Shown here in pieces: positions 19,944 to 30,344 of a stretch of DNA of 64,000 bases. This DNA comes from Aestuariivita sp. (GTDB lineage Bacteria; Pseudomonadota; Alphaproteobacteria; Rhodobacterales; Rhodobacteraceae): NCBI RefSeq assembly GCF_021404545.1, contig NZ_JAAWWD010000007.1, forward strand, positions 1-64,000, read 5' to 3'. Position 1 is the stretch's first letter. Each line of letters begins with the position of its first letter. Under the pieces are notes generated by a model. The model was not told where the DNA came from. It did not search any database and saw nothing but the letters and a program-made list of their open reading frames with translations. A program made the translations under genes and the position numbers.

Positions 19944-20498
19944 ATGAAACGACACTCATTTACCCGCTCCGTTCTGCTCGTCTGCCTGCTTGCGACACCT
20001 GCCGCCTCTCAAGAAATGATGCTGGGGGTGGGCCATGCCGACTATGCCCGTCAGGGCACCGATACCGGGATCCTCAGCGCGACCTACCGGCACACCCCGT
20101 TCTACCAGGGCGACAAGCTGGCCCTGTCGTTTGGCGCCCATGTCAGCGTCACCGGCGAGAGCGACGTTTATGTGGCCGCAGGGCTCTACGGGCGCTGGGC
20201 CTGGCCCTCGGGATGGTTTGTCGATCTCAGCCTGATGCCCGGGCTCTACGATGCGGCCTCACCCGGCAACGATCTGGGCACAACACTCAATTTCCGCTCG
20301 CTCTTGGGTGTCGGCTATCGGTTCGAAAACGAGCGGATCCTTTCGGTGGCCGTTTCTCACAAGTCAAATGCGGGCATTGATACGTTCAACCCCGGTGTCG
20401 ATGCGCTGCTGGTCCGGTATCATGTCCCACTCAAACACGCCCGTCGGACCCGGGCGCGGCGCCAAAAAATCACCAGGCCCTGGCCGAAGTCGCATTGA
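19944..20498 (+). CDS. PagL-like lipid A 3-O-deacylase / acyloxyacyl hydrolase family outer-membrane protein
   Basis: Signal peptide; C-terminal SVAVSHKSNAGIDTFNPGVDALLVRY resembling the PagL HxSNAG...NxG active-site region. Confidence 0.72.
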   Translation: MKRHSFTRSVLLVCLLATPAASQEMMLGVGHADYARQGTDTGILSATYRHTPFYQGDKLALSFGAHVSVTGESDVYVAAGLYGRWAWPSGWFVDLSLMPGLYDAASPGNDLGTTLNFRSLLGVGYRFENERILSVAVSHKSNAGIDTFNPGVDALLVRYHVPLKHARRTRARRQKITRPWPKSH

Positions 20499-20552
20499 TT
20501 TCCCCCCGACCATTTGGCAGGACGGCACGATCCCATCAGGACGAGGCCGCCC

Positions 20553-21344
20553 ATGACCCGCATCGACACCAAATTCGCTGATCTCAAGGCACGCAACAAA
20601 AAGGCCTTTGTCGCCTATGTCATGGCGGGCGACCCCGACCTGGCTACCTCGCTGGAGCTGGTCAAAGGCCTGCCAGAGGCCGGTGTCGACATTATCGAAC
20701 TTGGCCTGCCTTTCACAGACCCCATGGCCGACGGACCCACGATCCAGCGCGCGGGCCAACGCGCCCTCGAAGGCGGTATGACCCTTGCCAAGACGCTGGA
20801 AATGGTGCGCGATTTCCGCCAGAGCGATGACAGCACGCCCATCGTATTGATGGGCTATTACAACCCGATCTACAGCCGCGGCGTCGACCGCTTTCTGGCC
20901 GAAGCGAAAAAGGCCGGGATCGACGGGTTGATCATCGTCGACCTGCCCCCCGAAGAAGATGCCGAGCTGTGTCTTCCCGCGCAGGAGGCAGGCCTCAATT
21001 TCATCCGCTTGGCCACGCCGACTACCGACGACAAGCGCCTGCCCCGGGTGCTGCAAAACACCTCCGGCTTTGTCTACTATGTCTCGATCACCGGCATCAC
21101 GGGTGCTGCCGAAGCGCAAGCCACCGATGTCGGCCCCGAAGTGGCACGCATCAAATCGCAAACCGATCTGCCGGTCATCGTGGGCTTTGGTATCACCACG
21201 CCCGAGCGCGCCAGAACCATCGCCCAGGTCGCCGATGGCGCCGTTGTGGGCTCGGCCATTGTGGCACAGATCGGCGCAGGCAAGCCGGTGAGCGATGTGC
21301 TGAACTTCGTGCGCGACCTCGCAAACGGTGCTCATACTGCCTGA
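20553..21344 (+). CDS. trpA: Tryptophan synthase alpha chain
   Basis: [49 protein letters not shown]. Confidence 0.97.
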   Translation: MTRIDTKFADLKARNKKAFVAYVMAGDPDLATSLELVKGLPEAGVDIIELGLPFTDPMADGPTIQRAGQRALEGGMTLAKTLEMVRDFRQSDDSTPIVLMGYYNPIYSRGVDRFLAEAKKAGIDGLIIVDLPPEEDAELCLPAQEAGLNFIRLATPTTDDKRLPRVLQNTSGFVYYVSITGITGAAEAQATDVGPEVARIKSQTDLPVIVGFGITTPERARTIAQVADGAVVGSAIVAQIGAGKPVSDVLNFVRDLANGAHTA

Positions 21345-21781
21345 CGGCGCCGGAGCATATGGGTGGCCCGGTATGAGGCCACAAGTACATCGTCCTGATT
21401 GACGGTATCATATTGCAGCTCGACAAAGCCCCGGTCGGGTTTGGAGCGAGACGCGCGGGCGTCCACGACCTCGGCCCGCACGTGGATCGTATCGCCCGCA
21501 TAGACCGGCTTGATCCAGCGGACAGTCTCCATGCCCGGCGACCCCATCGAGCTTTGCGACCAATCGCTCGCTTCAAGTGTGAGGTTGAATGCGGTCAGGA
21601 TCGTATGGAACCCGCTGGCAATCAGCCCAACATAAGGCGAGGCGCGCGCCGCCGCCTCATCCAGGTGAAAGGGTTGCGCATCCCACTCCTGCGCAAAGAC
21701 CTTGATCGCGTTGGCCGTAAGCGTCCGCGCACCTGTCTCAAAGCGAAACCCAACCGGCAAATCGTCAAAGAACATGCACAT
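21332..21781 (-). CDS. MaoC-family dehydratase
   Basis: Hotdog fold: [32 protein letters not shown]; overlaps the trpA 3' end. Confidence 0.88.
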   Translation of the reverse strand: MCMFFDDLPVGFRFETGARTLTANAIKVFAQEWDAQPFHLDEAAARASPYVGLIASGFHTILTAFNLTLEASDWSQSSMGSPGMETVRWIKPVYAGDTIHVRAEVVDARASRSKPDRGFVELQYDTVNQDDVLVASYRATHMLRRRQAV

Positions 21782-21788
21782 CCCCCCT

Positions 21789-21812
21789 GCTTCTTCTCGC
21801 TCTTAAATACGA
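21789..21812 (-). repeat. 3'-end-associated structured repeat (degenerate copy)
   Basis: Minus-strand GTATTTAAGAGCGAGAAGAAGC; downstream of the MarR gene. Confidence 0.5.
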
Positions 21813-21929
21813 AAAACTCCACCGCACACCAGATGCGCGGAACCACGAGAAACGCCACAGACCGGACCAGAGCGCCCATCGCACGGAATGTGCAAAAAAC
21901 AAGGCATGCGCGGCACGCGCTCTGCGGGA

Positions 21930-22421
21930 TCATCTCGCGTTGCGAAACTCGCGGTCGCGCGGGCCTTCTGCGTTGCGATGGGCATCCAGAAACACCCGCA
22001 TGTCCGTCAGAACGGGCAGAATACCCAACACCCGTTCCAGATCCATGCCTGCCACCAGCTGTTGAAAATCCGGCTCCAGATCCGCAATCGTCCGATCGCG
22101 CAAGGTACGGCCCGCCTCGGTGATCCACACACATTTGCTGCGCCCGTCGTTCGGGTTGGGACGCACCTGGACCAATCCATGCTTTTGCAGGCCCGATACG
22201 GTATGCGTCATCGAGGTCTTGGGCACCTGAAACGCCCGCGCCAGCTCGACCGGTGTGCGCCCATCGGCCACCCGGATCAGATGATTGAGCACCGAGAAAT
22301 GGGGCGCGATCAGCCCTTTGGGCAACCGCGCCTCCAGCAGGGTCCGGCTGAGCTGTTCGATGATCCCGATTTCGTTGAACACCTGAAACAACGCTGTCGG
22401 GTCCCCCGGGCTGTCAGACAA
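21930..22421 (-). CDS. MarR-family transcriptional regulator
   Basis: FSVLNHLIRVADGRTPVELARAFQVPKTSMTHTVSGLQKHGLVQVRPNPNDGRSKCVWIT; TTG start overlaps the upstream stop with GGAGG spacing. Confidence 0.9.
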   Translation of the reverse strand: MSDSPGDPTALFQVFNEIGIIEQLSRTLLEARLPKGLIAPHFSVLNHLIRVADGRTPVELARAFQVPKTSMTHTVSGLQKHGLVQVRPNPNDGRSKCVWITEAGRTLRDRTIADLEPDFQQLVAGMDLERVLGILPVLTDMRVFLDAHRNAEGPRDREFRNAR

Positions 22422-23550
22422 TCTTTTCCTCCAAAGGCCAACGCGGACTTGCCCCCACTTGGGGGCCATATCCTATCCGTGCGAACATTTGCACGATCCC
22501 GCCCTCGGGCGCCAGCCTGCCGTGGATCTGGTCATAAAGCACCGCCATCTCCGGGTACTCCTGCAATGCCTGGCTCAGCGGTTGTATCCCCAGCCCCTCA
22601 GCCGTGGCCGCAAGATTCAACCGGACCCAATCGCGCCCTGCGGAGATCTGATCGGCGCGGGTGTTGCTGGTGGTCACCTGCCACAGATGTCCCATCGCCG
22701 TTTCAGCATTCGCATAGACCGCCTTGAGCCCCTCGGTATAGGCCATGCTCTCACGGTTCAATGCGGCCTCGCGAGTAAAGGTGCGGGTCAGGGCCATCGC
22801 CTCGAACATCGGGCCCGAAAAGTCGATGCCGTCTGGGTTCGCGTTCACCTCCCGGCGCCCGATGCGAAACAGATCCACACTCTCCTTATAGGTTCGCGGT
22901 GTCTCGATCTCGATCCGCAGCGCTTCGCGGCTCAGCTCCCGCAATGCACCGATATCCTGTGGGTCCACAGTTCCCGCGACCTGCGTCGCGCGTGCCGCAG
23001 CCAGGACCCGGTCCAGCACCGAGCGGTCAACCGGGCGCGCGACGTCGAAGGGCTCTTTCAGCGTCCGGCGATGCGGAACCTGCGCAAACAGCGGATCGCG
23101 CGCCGCCTCGGTCTCAACGAACCGGCACAGCGCCACGGGCCGCGCATCGAGCCGGTCCGGGGCGGATCCTTCGGGGAAAACCACCGTCTCGACCGCCAGA
23201 CCCTCTTCGAGGGCCGCCATCCGCATCACTTCCAGAAAACACCCCAGCCCGATTACGATCTGACGGCTGAAGGGATCCGTATGTGGCAAAAGCCTGTCGC
23301 CGTCGACATAGAGGGCAACCTCACCCGGGGTCGCGATATCGACCTTCCAGGGTTGCCGGTTGTGCGGGTTCGGCGCCAGGATCGCAAAGCTCAGCGCGCG
23401 CAAGCGTGGGTCGTCATAACCGCCCGCCAGGCTCCAGGGCGCAATTGCGGCCTGCGGTGTGCGGGTGACGGCGATCGCGGCCGCAGAGGTTGCAGCCAGG
23501 ATCGTGCCCCCGCCGATCAGGGCGAGGGTCTTGCGACGGGACAGCGTCAT
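22414..23550 (-). CDS. Nitroreductase-fold oxidoreductase with Tat-like signal
   Basis: MTLSRRKTLALIGGG leader; SFAILAPNPHNRQPWKVDI flavin-binding nitroreductase motif. Confidence 0.8.
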   Translation of the reverse strand: MTLSRRKTLALIGGGTILAATSAAAIAVTRTPQAAIAPWSLAGGYDDPRLRALSFAILAPNPHNRQPWKVDIATPGEVALYVDGDRLLPHTDPFSRQIVIGLGCFLEVMRMAALEEGLAVETVVFPEGSAPDRLDARPVALCRFVETEAARDPLFAQVPHRRTLKEPFDVARPVDRSVLDRVLAAARATQVAGTVDPQDIGALRELSREALRIEIETPRTYKESVDLFRIGRREVNANPDGIDFSGPMFEAMALTRTFTREAALNRESMAYTEGLKAVYANAETAMGHLWQVTTSNTRADQISAGRDWVRLNLAATAEGLGIQPLSQALQEYPEMAVLYDQIHGRLAPEGGIVQMFARIGYGPQVGASPRWPLEEKIV

Positions 23551-23686
23551 GAGTGTGCTCCATTATAAAATACGATATCGAACTATCTAGCGTGATATTG
23601 GATTTCTTTCAAGTGGGGAAAATGTGCCCCATTGAGAATCCGGGCCGACATTGGTAACCCAGCCTGACCAAAGGGAAGGGACCGAC

Positions 23687-24853
23687 ATGGCTGTCATCAC
23701 CACCATCGAAGATCTGCGCCGTCTTTATGAACGCCGTGTCCCCCGGATGTTCTACGATTACGCTGAAAGTGGCAGCTGGACCGAGCAGACCTTCCGCGAC
23801 AACAGTTCCGATTTCGACGCGATCCGCCTGCGCCAGCGCGTTGCGGTCGATATGTCGGGCCGGTCCACCAAGACCCAGATGATCGGTGAGGATGTGGCCA
23901 TGCCCGTTGCCCTCGCCCCCGTGGGCCTGACCGGCATGCAGCATGCCGATGGCGAGATGAAGGCCGCGCGTGCCGCCGAAAAGTTTGGCGTGCCCTTTAC
24001 GCTGTCGACCATGTCAATCAACTCGATCGAGGACGTGGCGGGATTTACCTCCAGACCCTTCTGGTTCCAGCTCTATACGATGAAAGACGAAGACTACGTC
24101 CGCCGCCTGATCCAGCGCGCCAAGGACGCAGGCTGTTCGGCGCTGGTGATCACACTCGATCTGCAAATCCTCGGTCAGCGGCACAAGGATCTCAAGAACG
24201 GCCTTTCTGCTCCGCCGAAACTCACGCCCAAGACGATTGCCAATCTGATGACCAAATGGACCTGGGGCATCGAAATGCTCAGCGCCAAGCGCCGCGAATT
24301 CGGCAATATCGTGGGCCATGTGGATGGCATCTCCGACGCGTCCTCGCTGGGCGCGTGGACCGCCGAACAGTTCGATCTGACGCTGGATTGGAACAAGGTC
24401 GGAAAACTGATTGAGATGTGGGGCGGCAAGGTCATCCTCAAGGGCATTCTGGATGCCGAGGATGCCAAAATGGCCGCCAAGCTGGGCGCCGATGCGATTG
24501 TGGTCTCAAACCATGGCGGGCGCCAGCTCGATGGGGCGCTCTCGTCAATCCGTATGTTGCCGCAGATCCTCGATGCAGTTGGCGACAGTGTCGAGGTGCA
24601 TCTCGACAGTGGCATCCGGTCGGGCCAGGATGTGCTCAAGGCCGTGGCGATGGGCGCCAAGGGCACCTATATCGGGCGCGCCTTTGTTTATGGGCTGGGC
24701 GCGATGGGTCAAAAAGGCGTCACCACAGCGCTTGAGGTCATCCACAAAGAGCTCGACATCACCATGGCGCTTTGCGGAGAGCGGTCAGTGCAGGATCTGG
24801 GTCGCCATAACCTTCTGGTGCCACAGGATTTCGAAGGTCAATGGCAACAGTGA
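23687..24853 (+). CDS. lldD: FMN-dependent L-lactate dehydrogenase / alpha-hydroxy-acid oxidase
   Basis: FYDYAESGSWTEQTFRDNSSDFDAIRLRQR; active site VSNHGGRQLDGA; DSGIRSGQDVLKA. Confidence 0.93.
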   Translation: MAVITTIEDLRRLYERRVPRMFYDYAESGSWTEQTFRDNSSDFDAIRLRQRVAVDMSGRSTKTQMIGEDVAMPVALAPVGLTGMQHADGEMKAARAAEKFGVPFTLSTMSINSIEDVAGFTSRPFWFQLYTMKDEDYVRRLIQRAKDAGCSALVITLDLQILGQRHKDLKNGLSAPPKLTPKTIANLMTKWTWGIEMLSAKRREFGNIVGHVDGISDASSLGAWTAEQFDLTLDWNKVGKLIEMWGGKVILKGILDAEDAKMAAKLGADAIVVSNHGGRQLDGALSSIRMLPQILDAVGDSVEVHLDSGIRSGQDVLKAVAMGAKGTYIGRAFVYGLGAMGQKGVTTALEVIHKELDITMALCGERSVQDLGRHNLLVPQDFEGQWQQ

Positions 24854-24875
24854 GCCGATTGACCGGGACCGGCCC

Positions 24876-25502
24876 ATGTTGATTTTCTCGCGCCAGAACC
24901 TTGCCTATTTCGCGGTCCCGAAAACCGGGAGCACAGCGGTAGAACTGGCCCTGAAACCCAAGGCTGACATCATCTTTGCCAAGGGCCGAAAGCACACGCC
25001 GTTGATGCGGTTTGATGCCAAGATCGCGCCGTTTCTGGATGACGCGTTCGATCTGCGACCAGAGCGCGTGGCGGTGATTCGCGACCCGGTAGAGCAGCTT
25101 TCCAGCTGGTATCGTTATCGGACCCAGGCGGCGCTGCGCGGCTCGGACAACAGCACCGCCCATCTCAGTTTTGATCAATTCATTGCCGATGTGATCTCGG
25201 ACGACCCACCACCCCATGCGGGCGTCGGCAGCCAGTTCCGCTTTCTGACCGCCAGCACAGGCGAGGTTCTGGTTCACAGGCTGTTTGCCTATGAACGCCA
25301 ACCCGCCTTTCGCGGCTTTTTGGAAGAGCGGTTTGAGCAGGCGCTTGATTTCAAGTCGAAAAACGTCTCGCCCCAGACAGATACTCCGCTGGAGCCTGCC
25401 ACCCGCACGAAACTGCGCGCAGCCCGCGCAGCGGAGTTTGCACTTTATGACCGGCTGATGGCCGCCGACGGCATGCTCACCTTTACCCCCGGTGCCTCAT
25501 AG
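24876..25502 (+). CDS. Sulfotransferase-family-like protein
   Basis: LAYFAVPKTGSTAVELAL (5'-PSB-like) and VAVIRDPVEQLSSWYRYR (3'-PB-like). Confidence 0.7.
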   Translation: MLIFSRQNLAYFAVPKTGSTAVELALKPKADIIFAKGRKHTPLMRFDAKIAPFLDDAFDLRPERVAVIRDPVEQLSSWYRYRTQAALRGSDNSTAHLSFDQFIADVISDDPPPHAGVGSQFRFLTASTGEVLVHRLFAYERQPAFRGFLEERFEQALDFKSKNVSPQTDTPLEPATRTKLRAARAAEFALYDRLMAADGMLTFTPGAS

Positions 25503-26636
25503 CTGCCGCGCTAAGAGCGGTATCAGGAAGACGGCCACCCCGACCATTACAACGCCCACCAACAGAAACGAGGCCGAGAGCGATGCCACTTCGGCCACGC
25601 CGCCCATGATGGCAGGTCCGAAAACAAAGGCGGCATATCCAATGGCCGAAGCGCGGGCCAAGGCTGTCACCCGCTGACGCGGCGGCACGCTGCGCCCGAC
25701 GATCCCCATCGCCAGCGGCAGCACCAGGGAAATCCCGAGCCCCATAATCCCGAATCCGGCTTGTGCGACCAAAGGCGTGCCCGCCAGCGCCGCCAATACG
25801 GATCCTATGGCCGCAGTCAGACAGGCCACGATGATCAGCGTGGTATCCCGGAAGTAACGCGCCAGTTGATGCCCAAAGAGCCGCCCGATACCCATGGTCA
25901 ATCCCAGGATCGCAGGTCCCATCGCCCCGGCGGTGGCATTGCCGCCCAGCTCCCGCTCGATATGAAGCGCGGACCACCCTTCCACCGCCGATTCGGTGAA
26001 AAACGCCGCCAGCACCACCAGACCGCCAATTAAAACCAGGCCCGTGGGGACGGCAGCATCGGTTTTGCCCACCTCTCCGCTTAGGTCGGCCTGGGGCGCG
26101 CGCATGAAAACACACATTGCAAGGATTATCATTGCCACCACGCCAAAGACCGTCAGCGGGCTGAACCCGGCTTCGCGCGCAAGACCGGTGGCCAGCGCTG
26201 TGCCGGCATAGGCAAACGAGAAGATCGCGTGATTGAGGCTCATGAGCGAGCGTCGTTCTGCCGCCTCCACCTCGGATGTACGGGCGTTCATCACGATATC
26301 CGATACGCCCGAAATCGCAGACAAGACCAAGAACACAAGAACAAAGCTGACAACCCCCGGTGAGATCGCCAAGAACAAGAACGACACCCCCAGGAGCGCC
26401 GAAGTAACCGAAACCGATTGCGCACCCAGCCACCGGTCCACCACGGGCGCGATCCAGACCGAGGCGATCGCACCCAGCGAGGCCAGCAGGAACACCACCC
26501 CGAACACCGCGTCCGACGCGCCGATCTGGGTTTTGATCACTGGCACTTGTGCAGCGAAACTGGCCCAGACCATGCCTTGTGCGACAAAGGCCAGCGCGGG
26601 CGCGCGCAATCCGGGAATGGGGGTCAGGAACGGCAT
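25497..26636 (-). CDS. MFS transporter
   Basis: About 12 hydrophobic segments; VWIAPVVDRWLGAQ. Confidence 0.87.
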   Translation of the reverse strand: MPFLTPIPGLRAPALAFVAQGMVWASFAAQVPVIKTQIGASDAVFGVVFLLASLGAIASVWIAPVVDRWLGAQSVSVTSALLGVSFLFLAISPGVVSFVLVFLVLSAISGVSDIVMNARTSEVEAAERRSLMSLNHAIFSFAYAGTALATGLAREAGFSPLTVFGVVAMIILAMCVFMRAPQADLSGEVGKTDAAVPTGLVLIGGLVVLAAFFTESAVEGWSALHIERELGGNATAGAMGPAILGLTMGIGRLFGHQLARYFRDTTLIIVACLTAAIGSVLAALAGTPLVAQAGFGIMGLGISLVLPLAMGIVGRSVPPRQRVTALARASAIGYAAFVFGPAIMGGVAEVASLSASFLLVGVVMVGVAVFLIPLLARQL

Positions 26637-26730
26637 CCGTCAGCCCATGACACAAGGGTCGAGTGCGGCGCAAGAGGGGCTGCAAAAAATCCCTTGACCT
26701 CAACCGGGCTTGAGCAATTAGGCAAGGAGC

Positions 26731-28170
26731 ATGACCTCAGATCTCTCCTCAGATGACCACATCAGCTGGTCTGAATTCCTTGGCGCGGTGCATGTCCCCT
26801 CGCTGCTGCTGGTGTGTCTTGCCGTTTGGCTGCATGCCGCCGACAGCCTGATGGTCGCCACCATGCTGCCGTCAATCGTGGACGAGATCGGCGGGGCCGC
26901 TTTGGTGGGCTGGTCGATTGCCCTTTATGAGTTGGGCTCGATCGTTACCGGGGCGGCCTCGGCTCTCCTGGTGATGCGCCACGGGTTTCGTGCACCGATG
27001 ACCGTCGCCGCGCTGATCTTTGGCACGGGCTGTCTGCTTTCGGCGCTCAGCCCGACGATGCCCTTGATGCTGAGTGGGCGCCTGCTCCAGGGCCTGGGCG
27101 GTGGCGGGTTGGTCGCCATGGGCTTTGTCGCCGTGTCGGTCCTGTTTCCCCCCCGCTATACCGCTCGGGCCATGGCTGCGATTTCCGCGCTTTGGGGCAT
27201 GTCGGCCTTTACCGGCCCGTTGATCGGCGGATTGTTTGTCGAGTTCGCAAGCTGGCGCTGGGGGTTCGTCTTCTTCGGCGCACAGGCTTTTGGCCTGGCC
27301 ATTTGGATCCTTCTGCGCGCACCCGTCGGTGGGCGGTCTGCGGACGCCGGGCACGCCGGTTTTCCGGCTTTACGTCTGGTCTTGCTGTTGGCGGCGGTGT
27401 TGTTCGTGGCCATTGCGGGAATCGACGTTCAGCCGTTTCAGACCACCCTTCTGATCCTTGCGGGCCTTGCGGCGTTCCTTCTGTTCCTGCATCAGGACAG
27501 CCAGGCATCGCGCGACACGCGGCTTTTGCCTGCGGCCCCGTTCGATCCCCGACGCCCCGCCGGAGCGACCCTGTCGATGATCCTGGCGCTGTCGGTCGCC
27601 ACCATCGCGATCACCGCCTTCGGACCGCTGATGATGACAGCCATTCATGGCGCATCGGCCCTGATCGTTGGCTATATCGTGGCATGTTCTTCAATTGGCT
27701 GGACAGTCACGGCGCTGCTGGTCTCATCGGCGCCTGAACGGCGCGACCCGGTCTTGATCACAGCGGGCATCGCGCTTGTCGTACTGTCGATCCCTGCGTT
27801 TCTGTATGCCGTGCCCAACGGTCCGCTGTGGCTGATCGCGGTTTGCGCATTCGTGGAAGGTGGCGGCTTTGGCATGGCCTGGACCTTTATCCTGCGCCGC
27901 ACAACGGCTTTGTCTCCACCCGAGGAAGCGCAACGTATCGCGGGCGCTCTGCCCACAGTTCAGCGGTTCGGTTATGCGTTGGGAGCGGCCTATATCGGCA
28001 TCGTCGCCAATGCGGCCGGTTTTTTTGAGATGTCCACGCCAGAGGAGGCGCGTGATGTGGCCCAGGTCGTTTTTCTCGCCTGCCTGCCGCCCGCGCTTCT
28101 GGCCTTGCCCGGCCTGTGGGGTCTGGTGCGCGCGCGCCCCGAGCGTCTGGCGTATTCGCACTTGCAATAG
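26731..28170 (+). CDS. MFS transporter (DHA2-like)
   Basis: MLPSIVDEIGGAALVGWSIALYELGS; GRLLQGLGGGGLVAMGFV; GPLIGGLFVEFASWRWGF. Confidence 0.88.
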   Translation: MTSDLSSDDHISWSEFLGAVHVPSLLLVCLAVWLHAADSLMVATMLPSIVDEIGGAALVGWSIALYELGSIVTGAASALLVMRHGFRAPMTVAALIFGTGCLLSALSPTMPLMLSGRLLQGLGGGGLVAMGFVAVSVLFPPRYTARAMAAISALWGMSAFTGPLIGGLFVEFASWRWGFVFFGAQAFGLAIWILLRAPVGGRSADAGHAGFPALRLVLLLAAVLFVAIAGIDVQPFQTTLLILAGLAAFLLFLHQDSQASRDTRLLPAAPFDPRRPAGATLSMILALSVATIAITAFGPLMMTAIHGASALIVGYIVACSSIGWTVTALLVSSAPERRDPVLITAGIALVVLSIPAFLYAVPNGPLWLIAVCAFVEGGGFGMAWTFILRRTTALSPPEEAQRIAGALPTVQRFGYALGAAYIGIVANAAGFFEMSTPEEARDVAQVVFLACLPPALLALPGLWGLVRARPERLAYSHLQ

Positions 28171-28251
28171 GGCCGTTTCCGGTCTAGACGCGCGGCTTCA
28201 TGCGGGGTGACAGCCTTGGAGGCACCCTGCCCTTATATATTGGAGAACATT

Positions 28252-28896
28252 ATGGCTGGTGAGATTCCTGATCTCGTAGCCCTGGAACGGACGGGGACAG
28301 GCAAGGGCGCCGCTCGTCAGGCCCGCCGCGCGGGGCTGGTTCCGGGGATTGTTTTTGGCGGCGATACCGATCCGCTGCCGATCAGCATTCCGTTTAACGA
28401 GCTGTTCAAACGGCTGAAAGACGGGCGATTCAAGTCGACCCTGTTTAACATGAAGATCGACGGGCATGACGATGTCCGCGTGATCTGCCGCGATGTGCAG
28501 CGTGACGTGGTCAAGGACCTGCCGACCCACGTGGATTTCATCCGCCTGCGCCGGACCACGAAGATCAACCTCTTCATTCCGGTTGAGTTCGAAAACGAAG
28601 GCGCAGCACCCGGCCTGAAAAAAGGCGGCGTGCTGACTGTCGTGCGCCCCGAGGTTGAGCTGGTGGTGACCGCTGGCGATATCCCCGAAAAGCTGACCGT
28701 GGATCTGAGCGGGCTGGAGATCGGCGACACGATCACCATCTCCTCGATCACCTTGCCGGCCGGCTCCAAGCCGACAATCGACCGGGACTTCGTGATCGCG
28801 AACATCCAGGCACCGTCTGGCCTGCGCTCGTCCGAGAACGAAGAGGATGATGAGGCCGACACCGAGGCGGATGAAACCGCGACTGCCGAAGAGTAA
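28252..28896 (+). CDS. rplY: 50S ribosomal protein L25/Ctc
   Basis: [37 protein letters not shown] and L25 C-terminal domain. Confidence 0.96.
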   Translation: MAGEIPDLVALERTGTGKGAARQARRAGLVPGIVFGGDTDPLPISIPFNELFKRLKDGRFKSTLFNMKIDGHDDVRVICRDVQRDVVKDLPTHVDFIRLRRTTKINLFIPVEFENEGAAPGLKKGGVLTVVRPEVELVVTAGDIPEKLTVDLSGLEIGDTITISSITLPAGSKPTIDRDFVIANIQAPSGLRSSENEEDDEADTEADETATAEE

Positions 28897-28923
28897 GTCC
28901 CTCACACCGGTATTCGGACAAAA

Positions 28924-28947
28924 GGGGGCCTCCGTGGCCCCCTTTTT
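28924..28947 (+). terminator. Rho-independent terminator of rplY
   Basis: GGGGGCC-TCCGT-GGCCCCC-TTTTT. Confidence 0.92.
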
Positions 28948-29006
28948 CGATCCCCGGCTCGCACACCTCGATAAATGAGCGGCTGCGCCGCATTCTTTTT
29001 TTACTT

Positions 29007-29072
29007 GTGCGCGGCCGCACGGGCCTTGGGACGCTGTCCCAATCCCTGGGAATATTTAAAGCCAGAAGAAGC
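29007..29072 (+). repeat. 3'-end-associated structured repeat (copy 3)
   Basis: GTGCG-CGGC-CGCAC, TTGGGAC-GCT-GTCCCAA, CCCTGGGAATATTTAAAGCCAGAAGAAGC. Confidence 0.75.
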
Positions 29073-29191
29073 ACGGAACGGTGCTGTGGCGGCTTGCCGG
29101 AAAACCGCCTCAAAAGCCTGGCATGAGGTGGCAACAGAGCCTGCCCGGCGAAGGGGCACGATGATGTGCCGCGGCGCCCGCGGGCAGGTCT

Positions 29192-29503
29192 TCAGATCAG
29201 TTCCTGGACTGTTTCAAAGATCTCCAATGCTGGGGGCTCCAGATAGAGATCCCGGCTGCCGCCTGCGTCCTTATGGGCGGCGCGGAACGCCTCGGATTTG
29301 GTCCAGCCCTGAAAATCCGCTTCACTTTGCCAGGCTGTGTGCGAGGCATAAAGGACATGATCGTCGGCTTCGGGCCCACGCATCAGATGAAACGAGAGAA
29401 AGCCCGGCACGTCTTTGAGGTGGCTGTCGCGCTTGAGCCACAGCGCCTCGAACGCGTCAGCGGCATCGGGACGGACTTTGAACCGGTTCATTGTCAGATA
29501 CAT
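29192..29503 (-). CDS. Antibiotic biosynthesis monooxygenase (ABM) domain protein
   Basis: MYLTMNRFKVRPDAADAFEALWLKRDSHLKDVPGFLSFHLMRG. Confidence 0.9.
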   Translation of the reverse strand: MYLTMNRFKVRPDAADAFEALWLKRDSHLKDVPGFLSFHLMRGPEADDHVLYASHTAWQSEADFQGWTKSEAFRAAHKDAGGSRDLYLEPPALEIFETVQELI

Positions 29504-29574
29504 TGTGGCCTCTCTGGAGTTTCGCTCGGTTTCAGGGCATATCGGAACCATCTGAGTAAAGCACAAGGCAGGCC

Positions 29575-30249
29575 ATGCAAATCTTTGTCGGACTTGGCAA
29601 TCCAGGGCCAAAATATGCGGCCAACCGGCACAATATCGGGTTCATGGCTTTGGATCGGATCGCGCGCGATCACGGGTTTGGCCCGTGGCGTGGCAAGTTT
29701 CAGGGTCAGGTTGCAGAAGGGCGGCTGGGCGATGAGAAGGTGATGCTTCTCAAGCCCGAGACCTTCATGAACCTGTCCGGTCAATCGGTGGGCGAGGCGA
29801 TGCGGTTTTATAAGCTGGAGCCTGACGACATCACTGTGTTCCATGACGAATTGGACCTTGCCCCCGGAAAGGTGCGCGTCAAGACAGGCGGCGGGCATGC
29901 GGGCCATAACGGGCTTAGATCCCTCCATGGCCATGTCGGAGAGGCCTACAGGCGTGTGCGGCTGGGGATCGGTCATCCCGGGCAGAAGGATCTTGTCTCG
30001 CATTACGTGTTGCATGATTTCGGCAAAGCCGATCAGGCCTGGCTGGACGATGTCCTGGATGGCCTCTCGGACGGGGCGGTGCATCTGGCGGCGGGAGACA
30101 GCGGCAGGTTTCTCAATGCGGTATCGCTGCGCACGGCTCCGGCCCGGTCCAGTATGTCGGCGCAGAAACACAAAGCCCCCGCCGCGCCCGACCCCGCGCC
30201 ACAAGAGAGCCGCAGCCCGATGCAGCGTCTGATCGACAAGTTCCGGTGA
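29575..30249 (+). CDS. pth: Peptidyl-tRNA hydrolase
   Basis: [43 protein letters not shown]. Confidence 0.97.
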   Translation: MQIFVGLGNPGPKYAANRHNIGFMALDRIARDHGFGPWRGKFQGQVAEGRLGDEKVMLLKPETFMNLSGQSVGEAMRFYKLEPDDITVFHDELDLAPGKVRVKTGGGHAGHNGLRSLHGHVGEAYRRVRLGIGHPGQKDLVSHYVLHDFGKADQAWLDDVLDGLSDGAVHLAAGDSGRFLNAVSLRTAPARSSMSAQKHKAPAAPDPAPQESRSPMQRLIDKFR

Positions 30250-30344
30250 GCCCAAACGTGCGACAGGGGCGAACACGGTCGGAACGGTGAGGCTGACGGC
30301 ACGTCGGCATTGCGGGGTCGGCTCAAGAGCTTACGCTGTGAGAA

